Positions 1-9,612 are shown, counted from the first letter of the stretch. The stretch: DNA of 64,000 nt from Marmoricola endophyticus (GCF_014644415.1 NZ_BMKQ01000001.1:2989217-3053216); one strand, 5' to 3'. The notes: generated from the sequence alone by a model not told the origin. Numbers and translations are program-made.

Positions 1-1
1 G

Positions 2-1201
2 CTGGCCGCGGGGAGGCCGACCGGGCCGCTGCACGGCCTGCCGTTCGCGTTCAAGGACACCCACGCGGTCGCGGGCTGGCGCACGACGTACGGCTCGCCG
101 CTGATGGCCGACAACGTCCCCGAGCAGGACGAGCTGATCGTCGAGCGCGTGCGTGCCGCCGGGGTGGTGGTGATCGGGAAGACCAACGTCCCCGAGTTCG
201 CCGCCGGGTCGCACACCTTCAACACCGTCTTCGGGACGACCCTCAACCCGGTCGACCCGACCCGGTCGGCCGGAGGGTCCAGCGGGGGCGCCGCGTGCGC
301 GCTGGCCAGCGGCATGGTGCCGCTCGCCGACGGCTCGGACATGGGCGGCTCGCTGCGCAACCCGGCGTCCTTCTGCGGCGTGGTCGGGCTGCGGCCGTCG
401 CTGGGGCGGGTGCCGGAGTGGCCGCACTACAACCAGTGGGAGACCACCTCGGTCGGTGGGCCGATGGCGCGCAACGTCGGTGACCTCGCGCTGCTGCTCT
501 CGGTGATGGCCGGTCCGGACCCACGGGCGCCGCAGGCGCTCGGGGACCCCGGGTCGGTGTTCGCCGCCCCGCTCGGGGGTTCCCTCGACGGGCTCAGGGT
601 GGCGCTCTCGCCCGATCTCGCAGGCACCATCGCGGTCGACCGCGAGGTGGCCCAGATCGTCGCCGGCAGCGCCGGGACCTTCCGCGACGCCGGGGCGCGG
701 GTCGTCCACGAGCAACCGGACCTGGCCGCCGGTGACGCGGTGTTCCGCACGCTCCGGGCGTGGCACCTGCACGCCAAGCTCGGCGCCCTCCACGCCGCGC
801 ACCCCGGTGCCCTGAAGACCTCTCTCGCCGACAACATCGACGCCGGGGCTCCGCTCACCGGTGCCGACGTGGCCGCTGCGTACGCCGGTCGCACGATGCT
901 CTCGGAGCGGATGCGGGTCTTCTTCGAGACCCACGACCTCCTCGTGCTGCCGGTCTCGCAGGTGCCCCCGTTCCCGGCCGACCAGGAGTTCCCGAGCGAC
1001 ATCGACGGCGAGCCGATGCAGACCTACCTCGACTGGATGCGCGCCGCCTACCTGATCACGGTGACCGGCTGCCCGGCGGTGTCGGTGCCCTTCGGGCGCA
1101 CGGCCACGGGCCTTCCGGTCGGGCTGCAGCTGGTCGCCGCGCACGGCCGCGACCGGTTCCTGCTCCAAGCGGCCGCCGCGTTGGAGTCGGCCCTGGCATG
1201 A
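2..1201 (+). CDS. Amidase signature family hydrolase (5' end outside window)
   Basis: The reading frame is open from base 2, so the gene starts upstream of the window; 399 residues are visible. It shows the amidase-signature triad: the Lys of FKD about 18 residues in, the cis-Ser in GGSSGG, and the nucleophilic Ser in DMGGSLRNPA. Family members hydrolyse C-N bonds of amides, ureido acids or allophanate. The C-terminal part ends soon after the amidase fold, with no extra allophanate-hydrolase-type domain. It lies 75 bp upstream of the hydantoinase genes on the same strand, which suggests it cleaves an N-carbamoyl or ureido acid made by them or by the ring-opening enzyme at 8491. The exact substrate cannot be read from sequence. 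Confidence 0.9.
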   Translation: MAAGRPTGPLHGLPFAFKDTHAVAGWRTTYGSPLMADNVPEQDELIVERVRAAGVVVIGKTNVPEFAAGSHTFNTVFGTTLNPVDPTRSAGGSSGGAACALASGMVPLADGSDMGGSLRNPASFCGVVGLRPSLGRVPEWPHYNQWETTSVGGPMARNVGDLALLLSVMAGPDPRAPQALGDPGSVFAAPLGGSLDGLRVALSPDLAGTIAVDREVAQIVAGSAGTFRDAGARVVHEQPDLAAGDAVFRTLRAWHLHAKLGALHAAHPGALKTSLADNIDAGAPLTGADVAAAYAGRTMLSERMRVFFETHDLLVLPVSQVPPFPADQEFPSDIDGEPMQTYLDWMRAAYLITVTGCPAVSVPFGRTATGLPVGLQLVAAHGRDRFLLQAAAALESALA

Positions 1202-1226
1202 CCTGCCCGAGAAGGGCCCTCCCGTA

Positions 1227-1239
1227 GGCAACTTCTGCC
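1227..1239. promoter_or_regulatory. Palindromic operator candidate GGCAACTTCTGCC
   Basis: An inverted repeat GGCA-N5-TGCC lies 38 bp before the hydantoinase A start. The same arms, with spacer ACNNC and the same reading GGCAAC..CTGCC, occur twice in the divergent promoter at 8287-8301 and 8349-8363. The recurrence before related catabolic genes suggests binding by one regulator. The regulator itself is not identified in the window. Confidence 0.5.
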
Positions 1240-1276
1240 GTGGATGCGGGCTCGGGGGTGGGCTTGACTTCAGCAC

Positions 1277-3361
1277 ATGGCGACAGCGCGGGACATCCGG
1301 ATAGGCATCGACACCGGCGGGACGTTCACCGACGTCGTCGCCTTCGACGAGAGCAGCGGCGAGCTGGTCACCACCAAGACCCCCTCGACGCCGAGCAACC
1401 CGGCCGACGGCTTCCTCGCGGGGATCGACAAGGTGCTCGGGCTGCTCGGCGCCGGCGGCGAGACGATCGACGCGGTCAGCCACGGCACGACCGTGGCGAC
1501 GAACCAGCTGCTGGAGGGCAAGGTCGACCGGCTCGGGTTCCTCACCAACACCGGCTACGAGTCGATGCTCGAGATCGCGCGCCAGTCCGTCCCCGACGGG
1601 TACGGCAACTCCTACTTCTGGGTCAAGCCGGACCGGATCGTGCCGCGCGAGCTGGTCAAGGGCGTCGAGGGCCGCATGGACGTCGACGGGCAGGAGGTGC
1701 GGCCGCTCGACGAGGCGGGAGCCCGTGAGGCGGTGCGCTGGTTCCGTGACCAGGGCATCGACACGCTCGGCGTCTGCTTCCTGCACGCCTACGCGAACCC
1801 GGCCCACGAGGACCGCGTCCTGGAGATCATCCGCGAGGAGCACCCCGCAGCGACGGTCTCGCTGAGCAGCGCGGTGCTGCGCGAGTACCGCGAGTACGAG
1901 CGGGCGATGACCACCTTGGTCGACGCCGCCGTGAAGCCGCGGCTCTCGGCGTACGTCACCAACATCAAGACCCGACTGAGCGCCTACGACGACCGCGAGA
2001 TCCCGTTCTACGTGATGAAGTCCAACGGCGGAGTGCTCAGCGCCGACGAGGTCGTGCACCAGCCGATCACGACGGTGCTCTCCGGACCCGCCGCCGGTGC
2101 GCTCGGGGCCGCGATGATCGCCCAGGTCGCGGGCTTCGACAAGGTCCTCACCTCCGACGGCGGTGGTACGTCGACCGACGTCTCGGTGGTGATCGACGGC
2201 GAGCCCACACTGACGACGGAGGGCTCGGTCGGAGCGTTCCCGTCGAAGATCCCGATGATCGACGTGGTGACCGTCGGTGCCGGCGGCGGCTCGGTCGCGT
2301 GGCTGTCGCCCGAGGGCACGCTCAAGGTCGGCCCGCACTCTGCCGGCGCCGATCCCGGCCCGCTGTGCTACGCCAAGGGCGGCACCGAGGTGACGATCAC
2401 CGACGCGCACGTCTTCCTCGGCCGGATCCCCCCGCACCTGCTGGGCGGCGAGATCCCGCTGGACACCGAGGCGGCGGCCAAGGGCATCGAGGCCCTCGCC
2501 GGCGAGCTGGGGCTCACCCCGGAGGCCTGCGCGACCGGCGTGCTCGAGATCTCGGCGTGGAACCAGGCCAACGCGTTGCGCCAGGTGACGGTCAAGCGGG
2601 GGCTCGACGTCCGTGACTTCACGCTGACGACCTTCGGTGGCTCCGGCTCTCTGCTGCTGTGCCGGCTGGTCGACGTGCTCGGGCTGCGCGCCGTGCTGGT
2701 GCCGCCCAACCCGGGCAACGTCTCGGCCTTCGGGCTGCTCACGGTCGACGTGAAGAACGACTACGTGCAGACCCACGTCGCGCTCCAGGAGGCCCTGGAC
2801 CCCGCCGACGTCGGGCAGACCCTCGACGCGCTCACCGTCAAGGCTGCGGGCGCCCTGAGCACCGAGGGCTTCGTCGAGGCCGAGCACCAGTTCGTGCGCA
2901 CCGCCGACCTGCGGTACTTCGGCCAGGCATTCGAGGTGCGCGTCGCGGTCCCGGACGGACCGGTCGACGCGGCCGTGCTCGCCGAGGTGGCCGACCGCTT
3001 CCACGCCGAGCACCGTGCGCTCTACGGCTACGACTTCTCCGCCGACGCCTCCCAGCAGGTCGAGTGGGTCAACCTGCGAGTCTCGGGCATCGGCCCGATC
3101 CAGCGTCCGGAGATCGCCCGGCACGAGCTCGGCGACGGCACCCTGCCCCCGGAGAGGAGCCGCCGCGGCGTCTGCTTCGACGCCGCCGACGGCTACGTCG
3201 ACACCCCCGTGCTGTGGCGTCCCGAGCTGGCACCCGGCTCGGTGGTGCACGGCCCGGCGATCATCGAGGAGTTCGGCTCCACCGTGCCGCTGCACCCGGG
3301 CTTCACCGCCCGCGTCGACGAGTACCTCAACATCATCGTGACCCGGGAGACAGACCAGTGA
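1277..3361 (+). CDS. hyuA: Hydantoinase A / 5-oxoprolinase-family large subunit
   Basis: 694 residues, the usual length for HyuA. The N-terminal phosphate-binding motif IDTGGTFTD of the acetate-kinase-like (ASKHA) fold is at residues 11-19, and SDGGGTSTDV and GSGS-type nucleotide loops follow. This subunit binds ATP and, with HyuB, hydrolyses a cyclic amide such as N-methylhydantoin or 5-oxoproline in an ATP-dependent reaction. The stop codon overlaps the GTG start of hyuB by 4 bp, so the pair is translationally coupled. Neighbouring amidase and carbamate kinase fit a pathway that opens a ureide ring and then splits off carbamate. The true substrate is unknown. Confidence 0.93.
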   Translation: MATARDIRIGIDTGGTFTDVVAFDESSGELVTTKTPSTPSNPADGFLAGIDKVLGLLGAGGETIDAVSHGTTVATNQLLEGKVDRLGFLTNTGYESMLEIARQSVPDGYGNSYFWVKPDRIVPRELVKGVEGRMDVDGQEVRPLDEAGAREAVRWFRDQGIDTLGVCFLHAYANPAHEDRVLEIIREEHPAATVSLSSAVLREYREYERAMTTLVDAAVKPRLSAYVTNIKTRLSAYDDREIPFYVMKSNGGVLSADEVVHQPITTVLSGPAAGALGAAMIAQVAGFDKVLTSDGGGTSTDVSVVIDGEPTLTTEGSVGAFPSKIPMIDVVTVGAGGGSVAWLSPEGTLKVGPHSAGADPGPLCYAKGGTEVTITDAHVFLGRIPPHLLGGEIPLDTEAAAKGIEALAGELGLTPEACATGVLEISAWNQANALRQVTVKRGLDVRDFTLTTFGGSGSLLLCRLVDVLGLRAVLVPPNPGNVSAFGLLTVDVKNDYVQTHVALQEALDPADVGQTLDALTVKAAGALSTEGFVEAEHQFVRTADLRYFGQAFEVRVAVPDGPVDAAVLAEVADRFHAEHRALYGYDFSADASQQVEWVNLRVSGIGPIQRPEIARHELGDGTLPPERSRRGVCFDAADGYVDTPVLWRPELAPGSVVHGPAIIEEFGSTVPLHPGFTARVDEYLNIIVTRETDQ

Positions 3362-5316
3362 GCACCGCACAGAACCCCAGCCCCACCGCCAGCCGACGCG
3401 CGCCGACCGAGTTCCCCTTCGCCCACCTCACCGCCGACGCCGGTGCGAGCGCCGACCCGGTGCTCGTCGAGATCGTCCAAGGCTCGCTGGCCAGCGTCGA
3501 GATGGAGGTCGAGACGGCCATCGGCCGCACCAGCCGCAGCCCGATGATCCGCGACGCCCACGACTTCCGCGCGGGCATCCACGACCGTCTGCTGCGCAAG
3601 CTTACCGGACGCTCCTACTCCGCGCTGGTGCACCCGGTGGCCCGAGACTTCCCGATCGAGGAGATGCGCGAGGGCGACGTCTTCTTCCACAACGACGTCT
3701 ACCGCTCTGAGGGCGGCATCGGCCACCTGCCCGACCTGTGCGTGACGGTGCCGGTGTTCGCCACCGTGGCCGACGGGCAGCGCCGGGTCGTCGCATTCGT
3801 CCAGGCGTTCGGCCACCACGACGACATCGGCGGCGCCGTGCCCGGCTCCATGCCCTCGCACGCGACGAGCGTGTTCGAGGAGGGCCTGATGGTCCCGCCG
3901 ATCCGGTTGTGGGACGCCGGCGTGCCGAACCGTGCCGCCCTGTCGATCATGACCCGCAACTCGCGGATGCCCGACTCGCTGGCCGCCGACCTCGACGCCG
4001 AGTGCTCGGCCTGCCTGATGGGTGCACGCCGCCTGGGCGAGCTCTTCGACCGCTACGGCGTCGAGACCGTCGAGTCGTGCTTCGACGCGATCATCAGCCG
4101 CACCACCGAGACGTACCGCCGTGAGATCCTCGGCAAGATCCCGGTCGGCACCTGGACGTGGGAGGACTACGCCGAGCACGACGGCGTCGAGGACCCGATG
4201 CTGCACACCCAGCGGATCACGCTGACCCGTACCTCGGCCGAGGACCCCGACGGCGAGCGGCTGATCCTGGACTTCGCCGGCACGAGCGCCCAGGCGAAGG
4301 GCCCGATCAACCACTGCGGCGACCACAGCGACGGCGTCTTCCTCAAGAAGTGGCTGGCCCCGATCCTGCGCAACCTCGCCGACACTCCCGAGCGGATGGC
4401 CGAGCTCGACGTGAACGAGGGCATCGTGCCGCTGATCGAGATGCGTTTCCCGCCGCCGGGCACGTTGCTGACCCCCGTCTTCCCGGCGCCGACGAACGCA
4501 CGCACGTTCGTGATCCTGCGCCTGCTCGGCGTGCTCGCGGGGGTGGTCGCGAAGGCGGTCGACGGCAGGATGCCGGCCGACCAGGAGACGATCCGGTACA
4601 CCGGCGTGTACGGCGAGGACCACGAGGGCAGGCCGTACCTGATGCGCGAGGTGCTCGGAGGCGGCTCCGGCGGCCGCTACTACGCCGACGGGGAGGACAC
4701 CATCCACGTCGTGCCCGACTCGCGCAACCTGCCGACGGAGTTCACCGAGGCCCGGTTCCCCTTCCGGGTCGAGGCGCTGACCCTCGCGACGGACAGCGGC
4801 GGTGCGGGCAGGTTCCGTGGCGGCCTGGGCTACGAGAAGCACATCCGGATGCTCAAGGACGGCCACTTCATGTCCATCGCCGACCGCTCGATCCTGGCCT
4901 GCTGGGGCGTGAAGGGCGGGCTGGCGGGCAAGCCGTTCCAGGTGACCATCGACCCGGGCGGTCCGCGCGAGCGCGAGGTCGACGCCCTGGCCGACGACGA
5001 GCCGGTGCAGGCCGGTGAGGTGATCCGGATCCGGACGACCGGGGGTGGCGGCTGGGGCTCACCGCTCGAGCGCGACCCTGCGACGGTGGTGCGCGACGTG
5101 GTGTGGCGCAAGGTCTCGCCGGCTGCGGCTCTGGCCGACTACGGCGTGGTGCTCACCGGCTCGCTCGCCGACGACACGCTCGACCACGACCCGGCCGCCA
5201 CGGCGGCGGAGCGCGCGTCGCGACCGGCGCCGTCGGAGGCCTTCTTCGACCGAGGCCCGGGCTACGCCCAGCTGGCAGGGGGCGCGGCCCACGCCGAGGT
5301 CGATCTGCTGCGATGA
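3358..5316 (+). CDS. hyuB: Hydantoinase B / 5-oxoprolinase-family small subunit
   Basis: 652 residues from a GTG that overlaps the hyuA stop (GTGA). The frame is open far upstream, but that part is the shadow of hyuA. The sequence is typical HyuB: DPVLVEIVQGSLASVEMEVE near the N-terminus, then RDAHDF, DVFFHNDVYRS and a C-terminal SGGAGRFRGGLG segment. HyuB is the partner of HyuA in ATP-dependent lactam hydrolysis. Its stop overlaps the ATG of the NmrA-like gene (ATGA), so the operon runs on without a gap. Confidence 0.92.
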   Translation: MSTAQNPSPTASRRAPTEFPFAHLTADAGASADPVLVEIVQGSLASVEMEVETAIGRTSRSPMIRDAHDFRAGIHDRLLRKLTGRSYSALVHPVARDFPIEEMREGDVFFHNDVYRSEGGIGHLPDLCVTVPVFATVADGQRRVVAFVQAFGHHDDIGGAVPGSMPSHATSVFEEGLMVPPIRLWDAGVPNRAALSIMTRNSRMPDSLAADLDAECSACLMGARRLGELFDRYGVETVESCFDAIISRTTETYRREILGKIPVGTWTWEDYAEHDGVEDPMLHTQRITLTRTSAEDPDGERLILDFAGTSAQAKGPINHCGDHSDGVFLKKWLAPILRNLADTPERMAELDVNEGIVPLIEMRFPPPGTLLTPVFPAPTNARTFVILRLLGVLAGVVAKAVDGRMPADQETIRYTGVYGEDHEGRPYLMREVLGGGSGGRYYADGEDTIHVVPDSRNLPTEFTEARFPFRVEALTLATDSGGAGRFRGGLGYEKHIRMLKDGHFMSIADRSILACWGVKGGLAGKPFQVTIDPGGPREREVDALADDEPVQAGEVIRIRTTGGGGWGSPLERDPATVVRDVVWRKVSPAAALADYGVVLTGSLADDTLDHDPAATAAERASRPAPSEAFFDRGPGYAQLAGGAAHAEVDLLR

Positions 5317-5987
5317 GAGTCGGCATCCTCGGCGGCCACGGCAAGACCGGTCGCTCCGTGGCGGCCGCACTCGAGCGCCGCGGAGTCGCGGTCCGCCTGC
5401 TCGGCCGCGCCGACGGGCCGCAGCTGGCCGAGCGGTTGGCGGGCTGCGACGCGGCGTACCTCATCGCGCCGAACCTGCACCCCGACGAGCCTGCGTACGT
5501 CACCGAGGCGCTCGCCGCGCTGACCAGGGCCGGGGTCGGTCGGGTGGTCTACCACTCGGTGGCCTCGCCGTACGTCCCGCAGATGCCGCACCACCTGGGC
5601 AAGGCGGTCTCCGAGGACGTGGTCCGCCGCTCCGGGCTCCCCTGGACGATCCTGCAGCCCGGGGCGTACCTGCAGAACCTCGATCTCGGTGCCGACGTCG
5701 AGGTGCCCTACGACGTCGACCGGGTCTTCGGCCTGGCCGACCTCGACGAGGTGGGGGAGGCCGCCGCCACCGTGCTCGTCGAGCCCGGCCACGAGGGCGC
5801 GACCTACGAGCTGGCGAGCCGGATCGCCTCGGTGCGTGAGCTCGCCGAGGAGGCGGGCGTCCGTGCCGTCCGGGTCGAGGACAGCGCACCGGCCCCGCTC
5901 TCGGCGATGTTCGCCTACTACGACCGGCACGGGCTGCCGGTCGGCACCCGCACCCTGACCATGCTCCTGGAAGGCGCACCACGATGA
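5313..5987 (+). CDS. NmrA-like NAD(P)-binding Rossmann protein
   Basis: 224 residues from the ATG overlapping the hyuB stop. The N-terminus MRVGILGGHGKTGRSV is a Rossmann dinucleotide-binding loop, and YHSVASPYVP with HLGKAVSEDVVRRSGLPWTILQPGAYLQN matches the atypical SDR/NmrA family. Such proteins are reductases or redox sensors that bind NAD(P). There is no separate catalytic signature that would decide between them. It sits between hydantoinase and carbamate kinase, both in overlapping frames, so it is co-expressed; its role in ureide breakdown is inferred only from position. Confidence 0.8.
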   Translation: MRVGILGGHGKTGRSVAAALERRGVAVRLLGRADGPQLAERLAGCDAAYLIAPNLHPDEPAYVTEALAALTRAGVGRVVYHSVASPYVPQMPHHLGKAVSEDVVRRSGLPWTILQPGAYLQNLDLGADVEVPYDVDRVFGLADLDEVGEAAATVLVEPGHEGATYELASRIASVRELAEEAGVRAVRVEDSAPAPLSAMFAYYDRHGLPVGTRTLTMLLEGAPR

Positions 5988-6919
5988 GAGTCCTTCTCGC
6001 CCTCGGCGGCAACGCCATGACCAGCACGGACGGTCGCGCTCGGCCCGAGGACCAGATCGCCGCCGCACAGGTGGCGATGTCCTCCGTCGCCGAGCTGCTC
6101 GAGCACGACGTGGACGTCGTCGTCACGCACGGCAACGGTCCCCAGGTGGGCAACCTGCTGGTGAAGAACGAGCTCGCGGCGGCGGTGGTGCCGCCGGTCC
6201 CGCTGGACTGGTGCGGTGCGCAGACGCAGGGCACGCTGGGGTTCGTGCTGGTCGACGCGCTCGAGGCGGCCCTGGACGCGCGTGGTGTCGACCGGAGAGC
6301 GGCGGCGGTGCTGACCCGTACGCTCGTCGACCGCGACGACCCGGGCTTCGCCTCGCCCGCGAAGCCGATCGGACGCTACCTTCCCGCGGAGGAGGCGCGG
6401 CTCCTGGTCGAGCACGGCGAGACCTGGGAGGACCGCGGCGAGAGGGGCTGGCGGCGCGTGGTCGCCTCGCCCGAGCCGAGTGAGATCCTCGACGCCGAGG
6501 CGGTGCTGGCGCTGTGCGCGGCCGGGTTCGTGGTGATCGCCAACGGTGGAGGCGGCATCCCGCACGTGCGCGGGTCCGACGGGCGCCTGCAGGGCGTCGA
6601 GGCCGTGATCGACAAGGACCTCGGCGCCGCGCTCCTGGCGCGATCGGTGGCGGCCGACGTGCTCGTCATCGCGACCGACGTGCCGCACGCGGTGCTGCAC
6701 TGGGGGACGTCGCAGGCCCGCGAGGTGGGCACGGTGACGGTCACCGAGATGCGTGCCCTGGCTGCCGAGGGGCACTTCGCCTCGGGATCGATGGGGCCGA
6801 AGGTGGACGCCGCCTGCCGGTTCGTCGAGCAGGGCGGCGGCCGGTCGGTGATCACCAGCCTGGACCGGATCACCGACGCGGTGACCGGGACGGTCGGCAC
6901 GGCGATCCTGCCCGGCTGA
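5984..6919 (+). CDS. arcC: Carbamate kinase
   Basis: 311 residues, full length for the family. ALGGNAM (residues 6-12) and HGNGPQVGN (49-57) are the conserved nucleotide and substrate loops; NGGGGIPHVR and GSMGPKVDAA follow. The enzyme interconverts carbamate plus ATP and carbamoyl phosphate plus ADP, and in catabolism it runs in the direction that makes ATP. Its ATG overlaps the stop of the upstream gene. With the amidase and hydantoinase it suggests that the pathway releases carbamoyl groups and recovers energy from them. The usual arginine deiminase partners are absent here. Confidence 0.93.
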   Translation: MRVLLALGGNAMTSTDGRARPEDQIAAAQVAMSSVAELLEHDVDVVVTHGNGPQVGNLLVKNELAAAVVPPVPLDWCGAQTQGTLGFVLVDALEAALDARGVDRRAAAVLTRTLVDRDDPGFASPAKPIGRYLPAEEARLLVEHGETWEDRGERGWRRVVASPEPSEILDAEAVLALCAAGFVVIANGGGGIPHVRGSDGRLQGVEAVIDKDLGAALLARSVAADVLVIATDVPHAVLHWGTSQAREVGTVTVTEMRALAAEGHFASGSMGPKVDAACRFVEQGGGRSVITSLDRITDAVTGTVGTAILPG

Positions 6920-6984
6920 GTCGGCGACCTCCGGCGCCCGGCGCGCTCTGCCGACCACCGTGCGACCCCGCGGGTCGACTCCGT

Positions 6985-7038
6985 CGGCAGCGGCAGCGGC
7001 AGCCGCTGAGCGGGGTTGCCGCGAGCGGACCGCTGCCG
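6985..7038. terminator. Inverted repeat between convergent genes
   Basis: CGGCAGCGG at 6985-6993 pairs with CCGCTGCCG at 7030-7038; the inner sequence also holds GCAGCCGCTG. The repeat lies between the carbamate kinase stop (6919) and the stop of the convergent CoA-transferase (7052). No T-tract follows, as is common in actinomycetes, so the terminator call rests on position and pairing. Confidence 0.4.
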
Positions 7039-7051
7039 GTCGCCCGCCCGC

Positions 7052-8218
7052 TCAGTCGTCCAGCCACCGCCTGATCGCCGGCCCGTGCTGGTCCAGCGTC
7101 GGCGGGGCGACGTGCTCCGCGCGGCCGCCGCTGTGGCTGTTGTCGTCGAAGCGCAACGGCGAACCAGGCAGCCGGACCTCGCCGAGCGTCGGGTGGTCCA
7201 CCTCGATCAGCAGTCCCTGCGAGTGCACCTGCTCCCAGGCGTAGACGTCGTCGATCGTGCGGACCTTGCCCGCCGGGACCCCGGCCGTCTCGAGCAGCTG
7301 CAGCCAGTGCTCGGCCGGCTCCGTGGCGAACAGGTCCTCCATCCGCGCGACGAGGTGATCGCGGTGGGCGACCCGCTCGGGGTTCGTGGCCAGCCCCTCC
7401 TGGGTCGCGTCCCAGCCGACGGCCTCGCACAGCCGGCGCCAGAGGCCCTCGGACCCGCAGGCGATCTGGATCGGGGCCGAACCGGTGGCGAACATCCCGT
7501 ACGGCGCGATCGAGGGGTGGTGGTCGCCAGCCAGGCCGGGCACCTCGCCGGCGACGGTCCACTTGGTCCCCTGGAAGGCGTGCACCCCGACCATGCCGGC
7601 CAGCAGGCTCGTACGCACGACGCGACCACGGCCGGTCCGCTCGCGCTCGTGCAGCGCGGTCACCACGCCGTAGGCGCCGTTCATGCCGGCGATCAGGTCC
7701 GCGATCGGGACCCCCACCTTGGTGGGCCCGGCGGTGCCCGTGATCGACATCAGCCCGCCCTCGCCCTGCGCGATCTGGTCGTAGCCGGCGCGCCGGGCCT
7801 CGGGGCCGTCGTGGCCGAACCCGGTGATCGAGAGGACGACGAGGCGCGGGTTGAGCTCGTGCAGGCGGGCCACCGAGAAGCCGAGGCGGTCGAGGACCCC
7901 GACGCGGAAGTTCTCCATCAAGACGTCGGCCCGCTCGACGAGGCGGGCGAGCACGTCCTGGTCCGCCGCCTGCTTGAGGTCGAGGACCATGGACTCCTTG
8001 TTGCGGTTCGCCGAGAGGAAGTACGTCGACTGGCGATCGTCCTCCGGCCCGACGAAGGGCGGTCCCCACGACCGGGTGTCGTCCCCGGCCGGGGACTCGA
8101 TCTTGACGACCCGTGCGCCCATGTCGCCGAGCATCATGGCGGCGTGCGGGCCGGCCAGGGCCCGCGTCATGTCGAGCACGAGCACGTCGGCGAGCGGACC
8201 GGTGGGATTCTCAGCCAT
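7052..8218 (-). CDS. Family III CoA-transferase (CaiB/BaiF type)
   Basis: 388 residues from the ATG giving MAENPTGPLADVLVLD. The N-terminal segment LDMTRALAGPHAAMMLGDMGARVVKIE, the later ENFRVGVLDRLG and the conserved catalytic Asp region of family III are visible. These enzymes move CoA between carboxylic acids. The gene is divergent from the ring-opening amidohydrolase at 8491 and shares its promoter region with two operator copies. A fitting role is activation of the carboxylic acid left after ring opening, for example malonate to malonyl-CoA if the upstream substrate is barbiturate. This is inference; the acid is not identifiable from sequence. Confidence 0.88.
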   Translation of the reverse strand: MAENPTGPLADVLVLDMTRALAGPHAAMMLGDMGARVVKIESPAGDDTRSWGPPFVGPEDDRQSTYFLSANRNKESMVLDLKQAADQDVLARLVERADVLMENFRVGVLDRLGFSVARLHELNPRLVVLSITGFGHDGPEARRAGYDQIAQGEGGLMSITGTAGPTKVGVPIADLIAGMNGAYGVVTALHERERTGRGRVVRTSLLAGMVGVHAFQGTKWTVAGEVPGLAGDHHPSIAPYGMFATGSAPIQIACGSEGLWRRLCEAVGWDATQEGLATNPERVAHRDHLVARMEDLFATEPAEHWLQLLETAGVPAGKVRTIDDVYAWEQVHSQGLLIEVDHPTLGEVRLPGSPLRFDDNSHSGGRAEHVAPPTLDQHGPAIRRWLDD

Positions 8219-8286
8219 GCCAGGGACGCTACGACCGGCGCTCCGCGACGCCCTATGGCCATGTCTGACAAGGCTTGCGTGCCTCG

Positions 8287-8301
8287 TGGGCAACCTCTGC
8301 C
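8287..8301. promoter_or_regulatory. Palindromic operator candidate, copy 2
   Basis: GGGCA-ACCTC-TGCCC, a perfect 5-bp inverted repeat with 5-bp spacer, in the 272-bp divergent region between the CoA-transferase and the ring-opening amidohydrolase. Its centre is 62 bp from that of copy 3 (8349-8363), close to six helical turns, so both would face the same side of the DNA. Confidence 0.5.
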
Positions 8302-8348
8302 CGGCGGGCGATGCCGACCGGGCGGTCGCGACCCGGTGCCGGCTCTGC

Positions 8349-8363
8349 TGGCAACACCTGCCA
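8349..8363. promoter_or_regulatory. Palindromic operator candidate, copy 3
   Basis: TGGCA-ACACC-TGCCA, the third copy of the GGCA-N5-TGCC element. It is 127 bp upstream of the ring-opening amidohydrolase start. See copies at 1227-1239 and 8287-8301. Confidence 0.5.
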
Positions 8364-8490
8364 AAACCCTCCGGTTCGGCCCGGGGAGGTGCGACGTACC
8401 CCGTGCCGCCCGCCGTGGGGAGGATGAGGCGGAGCCGACCCGTCGCCGACGTGCGACACGACCCGAGAGCCACCACAGACGGAGGAACCC

Positions 8491-9612
8491 ATGCCCAGCG
8501 CCATCGAAGTACGCAAGGTCCCGATCCACTCGGTGACCGACGCCAGCGGGCTCCTCGAGCTCATCGACGACGGTGTCCTCGCACCCGAGCGCGTGATCGC
8601 GATCATCGGCAAGACCGAGGGCAACGGCGGGGTCAACGACTACACCCGCATCCTCGCCGACCGAGCCTTCCGCGAGGCGCTCGTCAGCCGGGGCGCCGAC
8701 GCCGAGCAGGTCAAGGAGATCCCGATCGTCTGGTCGGGTGGGACCGACGGCGTGATCAGCCCCCACGCGACGATCTTCGCCACCACCGACGCCGAGCCGG
8801 TCGACGAGCCGCGCCTCAGCGTCGGCTTCGCGATGAGCGAGGTGCTCCAGCCCGAGGACATCGGACGGGTGGCGATGGTCTCGAAGGTCGCCGACGCGGT
8901 GAAGGTCGCCATGGAGCGGGCCGGCATCTCCGATGCGGGCGACGTGCACTACGTGCAGACCAAGACCCCGCTGCTGACGCTCTCCACCATCGAGGACGCC
9001 AAGTCGCGGGGCAAGGACGTGTTCACCGAGGACACGCTCTACTCGATGGACGTGTCCAACGGCGGCACCGCGCTCGGCATCGCCGTCGCGCTCGGCGAGA
9101 TCGACATGCCGAGCGACGAGCAGGTGCTCAAGGACCGCACGCTGTTCTCCTCGGTCGCCTCGTGCTCCTCCGGCGTCGAGCTCGACCGGGCCCAGGTCGT
9201 GGTCGTCGGCAACGCGACGGGCATCGGCGGTCGCTTCCGCATCGGACACTCGGTCATGGACGACGCCCTCGACGCGGACGGCATCTGGGACGCGATCCGC
9301 GACGCCGGTCTCGACCTGCCCGAGCGGCCTCGCACGAGCGATCTCCAGGGCCGGCTGGTCAACGTGTTCCTCAAGTGCGAGACCTCGCAGGACGGCCAGG
9401 TCCGAGGTCGCCGCAACGCGATGCTCGACGACTCCGACGTGCACTGGCACCGCCAGATCAAGGCGGCCGTCGGTGGTGTGACCGCCTCGGTCACCGGGGA
9501 CCCCGCCGTGTTCGTGTCGGTCTCGGCGGCCCACCAGGGCCCCGACGGCGGTGGCCCCGTGGCCGCGATCGTCGACCTGGGCGACGAGCCCACCGGCTAC
9601 ACCGCGCCGTGA
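8491..9612 (+). CDS. Ring-opening amidohydrolase (barbiturase / cyanuric acid hydrolase family)
   Basis: 373 residues, the family length. The fold has three repeated domains, each contributing a Lys and a Ser. [14 protein letters not shown] (Lys41), CSSG at residues 225-228 in the middle domain, and [14 protein letters not shown] at 343 onward with the C-terminal metal-binding loop are all visible. The family hydrolyses barbiturate to ureidomalonate or cyanuric acid to carboxybiuret. Sequence alone does not separate these two, but the CoA-transferase and carboxyltransferase next door fit malonate chemistry, and no biuret hydrolase is present, so barbiturase is favoured. SD and ATG are clear (GGAGGAACCC before the start). 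Confidence 0.9.
   Translation: MPSAIEVRKVPIHSVTDASGLLELIDDGVLAPERVIAIIGKTEGNGGVNDYTRILADRAFREALVSRGADAEQVKEIPIVWSGGTDGVISPHATIFATTDAEPVDEPRLSVGFAMSEVLQPEDIGRVAMVSKVADAVKVAMERAGISDAGDVHYVQTKTPLLTLSTIEDAKSRGKDVFTEDTLYSMDVSNGGTALGIAVALGEIDMPSDEQVLKDRTLFSSVASCSSGVELDRAQVVVVGNATGIGGRFRIGHSVMDDALDADGIWDAIRDAGLDLPERPRTSDLQGRLVNVFLKCETSQDGQVRGRRNAMLDDSDVHWHRQIKAAVGGVTASVTGDPAVFVSVSAAHQGPDGGGPVAAIVDLGDEPTGYTAP

Noticed and set aside
3193-4866. Minus-strand 557-residue frame opposite hyuB
   Set aside because: No domain match; GC-driven shadow.
7016-8536. Plus-strand frame opposite the CoA-transferase
   Set aside because: Shadow; the minus-strand product is a full-length family III CoA-transferase.
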